7,270 nucleotides of DNA from contig JASHWA010000035.1 in NCBI GenBank assembly GCA_030044325.1, forward strand, positions 1 through 7,270, written 5' to 3'. The notes below the pieces were generated by a model, which was given only the letters and a program-made list of their open reading frames with translations, made no database searches and had not been told where the DNA came from. A program made the translations under genes and the position numbers. How positions within the stretch are numbered: the stretch's first letter is position 1; each line of letters starts with the position of its first letter. Shown in pieces: positions 1 through 5,361 of this stretch. This DNA is from Bryobacteraceae bacterium (GTDB lineage Bacteria; Acidobacteriota; Terriglobia; Bryobacterales; Bryobacteraceae).

Positions 1-2
1 TC

Positions 3-71
3 GCCAGCCGCATGGCAAAAGACGCCGCCTCGGTTCGCGGAAAAGACGCGACTTCAGCGCGCTCGGCATAA
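3..71 (+). CDS. possible C-terminal tail of a gene entering from the left edge
   Basis: Frame 3 is open from the window edge to a TAA at 69-71. It reads as a short Lys/Asp/Ala/Ser-rich tail containing two similar 8-residue units, KDAASVRG and KDATSARS, which matches a 24-bp spacing of the 9-mer AAAAGACGC at 17-25 and 41-49. A low-complexity polar tail of this kind is common at protein ends, but 22 codons are too few to prove coding. An alternative is that a gene starts on the minus strand at the CAT at 11-13 and runs off the edge, which would make this stretch its leader. I cannot decide between these. Confidence 0.22.
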   Translation, partial: ASRMAKDAASVRGKDATSARSA

Positions 72-164
72 GTGGGACAACCGGTATTGCCGGCTGTGTG
101 CCGGTGTCGTTGCACCCGCTCGAGCCGAAAACCATTTCTGCTAGCGTATTGGTTCGGGGCCACA

Positions 165-1346
165 ATGCCGGGGAAGATTCCCTTAACGCTTGCCGCGATC
201 GCGGCATTCGCGGTCGCGCAGCAGGTTCCCGCGGTCACGTTCGGCGACACGGTGGTTGTATCGGGCGGATTGCGCGGGGTGATTTACTACCTTAAGCCCG
301 CCACCAGCCGGCTCCCCGATTTTCATCGCATGAAACCGGCCGGGGCCATCTACACGTCCAAGCTCGACGTTCCTCCGCAGAGCTTCACCGTGGGATTCCC
401 CGGTGTCACCACGCGCTTCGAATGGTTCGCCATCGATTACACCGGACGCTTCTGGATCGAAAAGCCCGGCGATTACCGCTTTTCGCTCACCTCCGACGAT
501 GGCGCAAAGTTGTGGATCGACGATCAACCCGTGATCGATAATGACGGTGAACATCCGCCGCGCGAAGCCCAGGGCGATTGCGAATTGGCGCACGGGATTC
601 ATCGCATCCGCGTCGCATATTTTCAGGGCCGAAGATTCGTAGTCGCTCTGGTGCTGAAAATCGCCGCGCCCGGAGGAGATTTCCGCATCTTCAGCACCGA
701 TGAATTCAAGCCGCCTCCAGAAGAATGGACCGATCCGCGCACCGCCGGCGAGCGCGTCGTGATCGACAACGATTTCGTGCGCGTGATGAAGGCCACGCTG
801 GCGCCGCGCGTCAAAACCGCGCCCCACGAAAACGTTCTGAATCGCGTGATCGTGTATCTGGACCCAGGGAAGATCGCGATTCGATACCAGGACGGCCGCG
901 AACGCGATCTGCATTTTCCCTCGGGCGAAGCCGGTTGGATCGCGGCGGACGGTCTGCACACTGAGGAAAATACCGGCCGCGACCGGGTTCGCATGATCGA
1001 AATCGAGCTCAAAAAGCCCGGCCCCGTCACGCCGCCGGTTCGCGCCCGCTCGCTCGATCCTGTGCTGATCGACCGCCGCCACAACAAGCTGCTGTTTGAA
1101 AACGATCAGGCGCGCGTGTTTCGAAGCTGGCGCGAGCCTGGCGCGACCGAACCTCTCCATGAACACGTGGGCGCAGGCCGCGTCACTGTCTTTATGACCG
1201 ATGCGAGTGCGACGGTGCGCGCCGGCGAATCGGAATCGAAATTAACCGCCGTCGCCGGAGACGCGATCTGGAGCGGGCCGGTGAAACACGCGGCGACCAA
1301 CGATGGCGCCGGAAAAATGGAGATGATCGTCGTCGAGGTGAAGTAA
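165..1346 (+). CDS. exported PA14-domain protein with two C-terminal cupin-like domains
   Basis: The chosen start is the ATG at 165, giving 393 aa. It puts a signal peptide at the N-terminus (basic start, hydrophobic stretch at about residues 6-18, likely cut after AVA at 16-18). An in-frame GTG at 72 would bury that signal behind 31 unconvincing residues. Residues about 36-183 look like a PA14 beta-barrel, with the typical SDDGAKLWIDD stretch at 110-120 followed by a Val-Ile-Asp-Asn segment and a HGIHRIRVAYFQG strand at 143-155. PA14 modules usually bind carbohydrate or act as adhesive/recognition domains. Residues about 197-285 and 305-393 are two similar cupin-like folds. The second carries His332-Glu333-His334 and His375, which could bind a metal, while the first keeps only His221-Glu222, so it may be structural. 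Function is inferred to be extracytoplasmic sugar or wall recognition; no substrate can be read. No strong Shine-Dalgarno is present. It converges on the 1349-1636 gene with 2 bp between stops. Confidence 0.85.
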   Translation: MPGKIPLTLAAIAAFAVAQQVPAVTFGDTVVVSGGLRGVIYYLKPATSRLPDFHRMKPAGAIYTSKLDVPPQSFTVGFPGVTTRFEWFAIDYTGRFWIEKPGDYRFSLTSDDGAKLWIDDQPVIDNDGEHPPREAQGDCELAHGIHRIRVAYFQGRRFVVALVLKIAAPGGDFRIFSTDEFKPPPEEWTDPRTAGERVVIDNDFVRVMKATLAPRVKTAPHENVLNRVIVYLDPGKIAIRYQDGRERDLHFPSGEAGWIAADGLHTEENTGRDRVRMIEIELKKPGPVTPPVRARSLDPVLIDRRHNKLLFENDQARVFRSWREPGATEPLHEHVGAGRVTVFMTDASATVRAGESESKLTAVAGDAIWSGPVKHAATNDGAGKMEMIVVEVK

Positions 1347-1348
1347 TT

Positions 1349-1636
1349 TCAGTCCACGAAACCCTTCCACGTGTTCCCTTTTTCATCGCGCAGGGTGACC
1401 GCGAGATTATCGGAGGTCCCCGTCAGGGTGCGGCCGTTGCCGTCACGAAAACGGTACACGATGGAATTATCCGGATTGCGCACGGCCGAGCCTCGCCACA
1501 CGTTGCCGTATTCGTCCTTGAGCTTGATGTGATCGCCGTGGCCATAGCCGAACACGCGCGTCTTGCTCTTTTCCTCCTCCAGGTGGAAGTAGCCGCCCGG
1601 CATGTGCGATCGCTTGCGCTTCCTGCTGTAAATCAT
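1349..1636 (-). CDS. small basic protein with three beta-strand repeats, function unknown
   Basis: A 95-aa protein that I do not recognise as a named family. The N-terminus is strongly basic (KRKR at 6-9). The rest contains three copies of a 13-residue motif of the form [IVY]-x-[LF]-[RK]-D-x-x-G-x-x-[WL]-x-G, at 37-49, 61-73 and 80-92. Copies 1 and 3 are closest (KDEYGNVWRG and RDEKGNTWKG), and the middle copy is more diverged. Each copy would form a beta-hairpin with the Asp-x-x-Gly turn, suggesting a small all-beta fold. There is no signal peptide or membrane segment. A later start at Met12 (codon at 1601-1603) would remove the basic head; an AGGAAG lies upstream of it but about 15 nt away, so the first ATG is preferred. 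The regular internal repeat supports real coding. It lies downstream of the AhpD-like gene on the same strand with a 117-bp gap, so it may have its own promoter. Confidence 0.68.
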   Translation of the reverse strand: MIYSRKRKRSHMPGGYFHLEEEKSKTRVFGYGHGDHIKLKDEYGNVWRGSAVRNPDNSIVYRFRDGNGRTLTGTSDNLAVTLRDEKGNTWKGFVD

Positions 1637-1753
1637 GCCCGTTTAAATTATGCGGCCAACAGCTCGCGCGATTCGATAAGGTAAGAACCTTAGGAACCGG
1701 TCCAAAAAACTTCTGTCGCGGAGGCAGCGCAGCCGGATATCCTGGTGCCGCCA
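1637..1753. other. intergenic region with a small perfect inverted repeat
   Basis: This 117-bp gap lies between two minus-strand genes. It contains a perfect 6-bp inverted repeat, TAAGGT at 1677-1682 and ACCTTA at 1687-1692, with the loop AAGA. A palindromic ACCGGT and an A-run at about 1706-1711 (a T-run on the minus strand) lie next to it. It could hold an operator and promoter for the 95-aa gene or a weak terminator for the AhpD-like gene. No -35/-10 pair is convincing, so the role is open. Confidence 0.3.
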
Positions 1754-2149
1754 TTACACCTTGAACCGCTCATCCACCTCCACCTGATAACCGCTCGCGA
1801 GGCGGTTGGTTTCATTCGCCATCCCCACCACCGCCATCAGCTCGGCAAATTGCGCGTCGCTCATTCCCGCTTTTCGCGCCGCCGCCGTGTGCGACGCGAT
1901 GCAATAGCCGCACTGGTTCGACGCGCTCACCGCCAGATAGATCATTTCCTTAGTCAGCGCGTCGATCGCGGCCGGCGCCATGATCTGTTTCACCGATTCC
2001 CAAGTGCGCCGCAGCGTCGGCGGATCGTTGGCCAGCGCTTTCCAGAAATTGTTGATCCAATCCGTCTTCCGCGTAGCCATGATGTCGTCATAAACAGCGC
2101 GAACCTCCGCGCTCGCATCCGCGTATTCGATAAGTCCGAGAGTAGCCAT
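1754..2149 (-). CDS. AhpD-like carboxymuconolactone decarboxylase family protein
   Basis: A 131-aa protein from the ATG at 2147-2149. A TTG one codon upstream is in frame but is a less likely start. The family signature is plain: Glu68, then Cys80-Gly-Tyr-Cys83 and His87, followed by an alpha-helical AAARKAGMSDAQFAEL stretch. The Glu-to-first-Cys distance of 12 and the CxxCxxxH spacing match the catalytic Glu-Cys-Cys-His set known for mycobacterial AhpD, an alkylhydroperoxidase partner in peroxide defence. The length fits single-domain all-helical members. Likely activity is thiol-based peroxidase/reductase; members of this family lacking that chemistry act as gamma-carboxymuconolactone decarboxylases, which normally do not keep the CxxC pair. 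No ahpC-like gene is in the window. It is probably cytoplasmic, since there is no signal peptide. It lies 62 bp downstream of the 164-aa gene on the same strand and may be cotranscribed with it. Confidence 0.9.
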   Translation of the reverse strand: MATLGLIEYADASAEVRAVYDDIMATRKTDWINNFWKALANDPPTLRRTWESVKQIMAPAAIDALTKEMIYLAVSASNQCGYCIASHTAAARKAGMSDAQFAELMAVVGMANETNRLASGYQVEVDERFKV

Positions 2150-2165
2150 CAAGATCGCCCCTGCC

Positions 2166-2189
2166 AGCCCCGTGCGTCAGCGCGGGGGT
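2166..2189 (+). repeat. GTCA-loop hairpin, copy A
   Basis: Bases 2168-2175 pair with 2180-2187 around the loop GTCA (2176-2179), giving eight pairs with one T-G wobble. The element reads AGCC, six bases, GTCA, six bases, GGGT, the same frame as the hairpin at 5301-5324 with different arms. It sits in the 62-bp gap between two minus-strand genes. Because the wobble pair becomes an A-C mismatch in the minus transcript, the plus-strand form is the better folded one. Confidence 0.4.
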
Positions 2190-2211
2190 GATTTCCGCGT
2201 GCGGCAAACCC

Positions 2212-2706
2212 CTACGGCCGCGGCTCCGTCCGTCCGGCGAGCGGCTTCACCACCGTTCCGCCGCACACCCCGACGCCCGTATTGAGCAGCGCATTTAGAA
2301 AGTTGTACAGAACGTGATACACCATCTGTTCGGTCACCGCGGCTTTCCCGGGCAGCCGGAAACTCGATGGCAGCTCTTTATTGATCTGTAAACGAACCGC
2401 GTAGGGCAGTGCGCGCCCGCTCCGGTCCCGTTGATTGGCGAGTTGGATCGGCGTTTGCAGCACGCACCCGCTGGTCCCGTCCACATAAAACTGGCAGCGC
2501 GAAAACCACCCCAGGTTGGCCGGATCGGCCGCGTCGAACAGCAGCAGCGGCGCCTGTCGTCCCTCGGCGTTCAAATCGAGCAGCATCCTCCGCGCCTGAT
2601 CCTCCAGCCGGAATTCGAATCCCGTCTGCCGCGCGATGTTCTCGATGAACTCGCTGTCGAGCTCGAGCAGCAGCAGCTTATGCTCGCCGGCCTTGAGAAC
2701 CTGCAT
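2212..2706 (-). CDS. uncharacterised 164-aa protein
   Basis: I do not recognise this family. The protein starts at the ATG at 2704-2706. It has no signal peptide or clear membrane span. It opens with a hydrophobic LLLLEL strand (11-16), then an amphipathic helix-rich part (18-47), a second hydrophobic strand LLLFDA (54-59), and a stretch with Cys71 and Cys81 ten residues apart flanking FYVDGTSG, which could be a disulfide or metal pair. A predicted helix MVYHVLYNFLNALLNTG lies at 128-144, followed by a Gly-Val-Cys-Gly-Gly turn with Cys148. Coding is supported by length, ordered hydrophobicity and a promoter directly upstream. There is no Shine-Dalgarno before the ATG and the predicted transcript start is only a few bases upstream, so leaderless translation is plausible. 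It is the first gene of the minus-strand run leading to the AhpD-like gene. Confidence 0.7.
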   Translation of the reverse strand: MQVLKAGEHKLLLLELDSEFIENIARQTGFEFRLEDQARRMLLDLNAEGRQAPLLLFDAADPANLGWFSRCQFYVDGTSGCVLQTPIQLANQRDRSGRALPYAVRLQINKELPSSFRLPGKAAVTEQMVYHVLYNFLNALLNTGVGVCGGTVVKPLAGRTEPRP

Positions 2707-2715
2707 TCGATGCTT

Positions 2716-2743
2716 ATTCTAGCAGTTCGTGGTTCGTGGTCAG
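2716..2743 (-). promoter_or_regulatory. sigma70-like promoter for the 164-aa gene
   Basis: Reading the minus strand, CTGACC (2743-2738) and TAGAAT (2721-2716) are 16 bp apart. They match the TTGACA and TATAAT consensus at 4 of 6 and 5 of 6 positions. The expected transcript start is near 2709, about 3 bases before the ATG at 2706, and no Shine-Dalgarno is present, so the mRNA may be nearly leaderless. A tandem heptamer GTTCGTG (2725-2731 and 2732-2738) fills the spacer and touches the -35 box, where a regulator could sit. This is a prediction from motif match only. Confidence 0.42.
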
Positions 2744-2805
2744 TGTTAAGTCGGCGGCTGACGCAGCTCCGGCGACTCACCACAATCCACCCTCCACTCA
2801 CTATC

Positions 2806-3501
2806 ATGAAATCAGGAATGCCCACTCCGCTCATCCTCTTCGATATCGACGGAACCCTGGTCCGCCGCGCGGGCCCGCATCATCGCCAGGCGCTCGAAAA
2901 AGCCATCGCCCACGTCACCGGGATTGAAACCACGACGGACGGCGTCCCGGTGCAGGGAATGCTCGATCGCGATATCGTTACGGTGATGCTTCGCACTGCG
3001 GGAGCCTCCGCGCCGTCCATCCGCCGCCACATGCCCGAAATTATCGCCGCCGCGCAGCGCATCTACGCCCGCACCTGTCCCGATCTGCGCCGCAAAGTCT
3101 GCCCCGGCGCTCGGATGCTCTTGTATCGATTGTCCCGCCGCGGCGCGATCACCGGCCTGGTTACGGGAAATCTCACGCACATCGGCTGGAAGAAAATGGA
3201 GCGCGCCGGTCTGCGCCATTATCTGCGCTTCGGCGCCTTCGCCGAGCTCTCGCGCGACCGCGCGGGATTGGTCCGCATCGCCATCCGCCACGCCCGCCGC
3301 GAGCGCTGGATCGATCAGCACAGCCCCATCGCGCTGGTCGGGGACCACCCCAACGATATTCGCGCCGCGCGGGCCAACGGCGTCCGTTCCATCGCCGTCG
3401 CCACGGGACTCGCCGGCGCAGCTGAACTTGCCGCGCATTCGCCCGACGTTCTGGTCCCCGATATGCGCGCGCTGTCGATGGAGATGCTGACAGGAAAATG
3501 A
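2806..3501 (+). CDS. HAD-superfamily hydrolase (phosphoglycolate-phosphatase-like)
   Basis: A 231-aa protein of usual size for the subfamily. HAD motif I is FDIDGTLV with the nucleophile Asp13 and acid/base Asp15. A helical cap follows at about 22-95, which is the small cap of subfamily I phosphatases. Motif II is Val-Thr120-Gly-Asn, a basic Lys129/Lys130 region supplies motif III, and motif IV is VGDHPND with Asp180 and Asp184 for Mg binding. The full catalytic set is therefore present and the enzyme should be an active Mg-dependent phosphatase of a small phosphorylated metabolite; the substrate is not readable. The start at 2806 has no Shine-Dalgarno. The ATG at 2818 is possible too, but its AGGA abuts the start codon. 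Longer frames reaching back to 2431 are antisense to the 164-aa gene and are rejected. The stop overlaps the next gene's start by ATGA, which implies translational coupling. Confidence 0.93.
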   Translation: MKSGMPTPLILFDIDGTLVRRAGPHHRQALEKAIAHVTGIETTTDGVPVQGMLDRDIVTVMLRTAGASAPSIRRHMPEIIAAAQRIYARTCPDLRRKVCPGARMLLYRLSRRGAITGLVTGNLTHIGWKKMERAGLRHYLRFGAFAELSRDRAGLVRIAIRHARRERWIDQHSPIALVGDHPNDIRAARANGVRSIAVATGLAGAAELAAHSPDVLVPDMRALSMEMLTGK

Positions 3502-3851
3502 AAAAAGCGCTCTTAGTCCTGATCGCGACCGCGTTGATCGCCTGCATTTCATCTGACGAATCCGGCGTCAAGGTGATCGTCGGCGCGAAGCTCATCGCCT
3601 CGCCCGGAGCGAAGCCCATCGATTACTCGGTGGTGGTCGTCGAAAACGGAAAATTCACCGATGTCGGCCCGCAATCCTCGACCCCGGTTCCCAAAGGCGC
3701 CGAGATCCTGCGCGGACTCGGCATGACCATCCAACCCGTGCCTGGCGGCCCGCCGATCGAACGCGGAAAATCCGCTGACCTGACCATGAAATCGTCCACC
3801 GATCCCAACGGCCTGGAGCGCGTCATGCGCGCCGGCGAATGGGTGAAATAA
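3498..3851 (+). CDS. small lipoprotein resembling an amidohydrolase beta-sandwich without its catalytic barrel
   Basis: A 117-aa protein that starts inside the stop of the HAD gene (ATGA overlap). Residues 1-16 form a lipoprotein signal with lipobox LIAC and Cys16 as the likely acylated residue. Residues 24-80 read like the N-terminal part of metal-dependent amidohydrolases: an IVGAKLI strand, a VVVVENGKFTDVG hairpin, a PVPKGAEIL stretch and a GMTIQP segment that normally runs into the PGxxDxHxH metal site. Instead, residues 87-117 match the C-terminal end of the same family (IERGKSADLTM, then a DP and RVMRAGEWV). The roughly 300 residues of TIM barrel in between are absent and the protein contains no histidine at all, so it cannot be an active enzyme of that type. 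It is either a binding/structural module built from the composite beta-sandwich or an in-frame deletion remnant. The intact frame, the lipobox and the tight operon favour a working protein. Confidence 0.8.
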   Translation: MKKALLVLIATALIACISSDESGVKVIVGAKLIASPGAKPIDYSVVVVENGKFTDVGPQSSTPVPKGAEILRGLGMTIQPVPGGPPIERGKSADLTMKSSTDPNGLERVMRAGEWVK

Positions 3852-3854
3852 TCG

Positions 3855-5258
3855 ATGGGCGCGCAGCCGCTCTCCGTAAAACGCGCGCACGTCGAGTTTC
3901 ACAATTTCGCCTCCTTCGGCGAGCCCGCGCGCAATCTCGCGATTTACGCCGAAGAAAACGAGCGCCGCGCCGGGGTGATCCTCAAGCATCGCGAATTCAT
4001 CGGCGCGATGACGCCATTTCTTGAAATCGGCGCCAACGCCGGCCATTCGAGCTACATGCTCGCCAACCAATTCGGCGCCGACGGCTTCGCCCTCGATCTA
4101 TCGGCCGATTCGCTGCGGCACGGCCGCGCCATTCAGGACGCCTGGGGACTCGAAAAAGCTCCCATCCGCCTCGCCGGCGATGCCGCGCATCTGCCGTTCG
4201 CCGATGAATCCCTGCGGATGGTCTGCGCGTTTCAGATGCTCAGCCAGTTCCCCGATATCGAAGGAATTTTTCACGAAGTGACGCGTGTCCTTGCGCCGGG
4301 TGGAATTTTTCTGTTCGCCGAAGAGCCGTTGAAGCGCCCGCTTTCGCTGCGTCTGTACCGCTGCCCCTATTACGAGCACATGAAGCCGTGGGAGCGCCGG
4401 CTGTACGATTGGGGGTTGCTCGGCTATCTCGTGCGCGACGTGATCGGCGCGCATCAGGAAGAAAGTTTCGGCATCCGCCAAAACCACTCCCTGGATCTCG
4501 GCGACTGGCATGGCCTGATCGGCCGTTTTTTCCACGATCGCCGCTACGAAGTCTTCGTCCCCGAACGTGGATGGGGCGAGCGCGTTGCCAAGCGCCTGGC
4601 GATCCGCCTCGATCCGCATCGCTCAGAGTGGCGTGCAGCTCGGCTGCTCGGAGGAACGCTCGCCGCAGTCTGCAGGAAATCCGGCGCGTCCGAGCCGCGG
4701 CCGCTCGCTCGCTTCGAAAATTTTCTGCGCTGCCCCGACTGCCGCGCCCCATTGCGCCTGGACGCGTCGGAAACGCTGCGCTGCACTCATTGCGATTACG
4801 CCTCGGCCAATGAAGGCGGCGTCTACAATCTGCTCGCGACACCCGACCGAACCGAGCTCTATCCCGGCGACCGCGAAGACATCGTCGATTTTTCGCAGCC
4901 CAGCCATGAGCATCACCTGCTCGACGGTTGGTACGAGCTCGAAGGCGTGTTCGGCAACAAATACCGCTGGATCGGCGCGCGCGCCACGGCAAAACTGACG
5001 CGAGTCAATTCGACGGCGCAAAACTTGCGCATCAGGTGCCACACGACCGCGCAGGCGGTTCCGAGCGAAGTGCGCGCCATCGTCAACGGAGCGCTCGCCG
5101 GTACGTGGAAGATCGAGCGCACGGGCCTTCAGATTCTCGAAACGCCCATCGACGACGCGGAGGATTATCTGATCGAAATTCGGGCGTCGCCCACCTGGCA
5201 GGTCCCCAGCGACGACCGGACTTTTTCGATCACCGTGAGCGGCATCCGTCTGGTTTAA
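3855..5258 (+). CDS. SAM-dependent methyltransferase fused to a zinc ribbon and a C-terminal beta domain
   Basis: A 467-aa, apparently cytoplasmic protein. Residues about 35-275 are a class I methyltransferase: SAM-binding motif I LEIGANAGHSS at 56-66, acidic Asp81 after the second strand, GDAAHLPFADESL at 108-120 and the post-motif strand APGGIFLFAEEP at 147-158. Residues 289-327 form a Trm112-like zinc ribbon with Cys293-Pro-Asp-Cys296 and Cys310-Thr-His-Cys313, ending in GGVYNLL, which resembles the GIPxLL ending usual for this domain. Residues about 356-467 form a beta-rich domain opening with GWYELEGVF and a Tyr-Arg-Trp-Ile-Gly segment. From memory this resembles beta modules attached to glycosyltransferases and other surface-polysaccharide enzymes, which would suggest methylation of a sugar or glycolipid, but that is inference. 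The gene starts 3 bp after the lipoprotein stop, with GGTGA (3842-3846) 8 nt before the ATG as a fair ribosome site, making it the third member of the unit. Confidence 0.9.
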   Translation: MGAQPLSVKRAHVEFHNFASFGEPARNLAIYAEENERRAGVILKHREFIGAMTPFLEIGANAGHSSYMLANQFGADGFALDLSADSLRHGRAIQDAWGLEKAPIRLAGDAAHLPFADESLRMVCAFQMLSQFPDIEGIFHEVTRVLAPGGIFLFAEEPLKRPLSLRLYRCPYYEHMKPWERRLYDWGLLGYLVRDVIGAHQEESFGIRQNHSLDLGDWHGLIGRFFHDRRYEVFVPERGWGERVAKRLAIRLDPHRSEWRAARLLGGTLAAVCRKSGASEPRPLARFENFLRCPDCRAPLRLDASETLRCTHCDYASANEGGVYNLLATPDRTELYPGDREDIVDFSQPSHEHHLLDGWYELEGVFGNKYRWIGARATAKLTRVNSTAQNLRIRCHTTAQAVPSEVRAIVNGALAGTWKIERTGLQILETPIDDAEDYLIEIRASPTWQVPSDDRTFSITVSGIRLV

Positions 5259-5263
5259 CGCGG

Positions 5264-5304
5264 GGCTCGCTCGCTTCCGCTACGCTCCATTGGCCGGGCG
5301 AGCC
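5264..5304 (+). repeat. outer inverted repeat in the convergent gap
   Basis: GGCTCGC at 5264-5270 pairs with GCGAGCC at 5298-5304, a 7-bp perfect stem with a 27-nt loop. The loop contains pyrimidine-rich repeats of the TCGCTTCCGC type. It overlaps by two bases the tighter hairpin that follows, so the two cannot both form fully. The look is that of a REP-like intergenic element, but copy number elsewhere is unknown. Confidence 0.3.
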
Positions 5305-5324
5305 GCGGCAGTCATGCCGCGGGT
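5301..5324. terminator. GTCA-loop hairpin, copy B, likely bidirectional terminator
   Basis: CCGCGGCA at 5303-5310 and TGCCGCGG at 5315-5322 form a perfect 8-bp GC-rich stem with loop GTCA. It lies 44 bp after the methyltransferase stop and 39 bp before the esterase stop, where convergent transcripts should end. It is followed on the plus strand by a modest T-rich GATTTTAAA rather than a clean T-tract, so termination strength is uncertain. It shares the AGCC-N6-GTCA-N6-GGGT frame with the hairpin at 2166-2189. Confidence 0.5.
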
Positions 5325-5361
5325 ATCACAGATTTTAAACGCGGACAACCGTGGCTCGAAT

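Noticed and set aside
72..164. GTG start for the PA14 protein, adding 31 residues
   Set aside because: It would bury the signal peptide. The added segment is Cys/Arg-rich and unlike any leader, so the ATG at 165 is preferred.
183..1166. 327-codon minus-strand open frame opposite the PA14 gene
   Set aside because: The plus strand gives a signal peptide, PA14 and cupin motifs; the minus frame shows no recognisable domain and is a GC-bias shadow.
1745..2191. Plus-strand open frame opposite the AhpD-like gene
   Set aside because: His/Arg-rich shadow; the minus strand carries the Glu-CxxC-His set with exact family spacing.
2431..2805. Upstream extension of the HAD frame
   Set aside because: It overlaps the 164-aa gene in antisense and crosses its promoter. 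The HAD fold begins right after the ATG at 2806.
2812..3552. 246-codon minus-strand open frame opposite the HAD gene
   Set aside because: All HAD catalytic motifs are on the plus strand, and the antisense product shows no domain.
4240..4992. 250-codon minus-strand frame within the methyltransferase gene
   Set aside because: The translation is dominated by Arg and Ala and has no domain, while the plus frame is a clear methyltransferase with a zinc ribbon.
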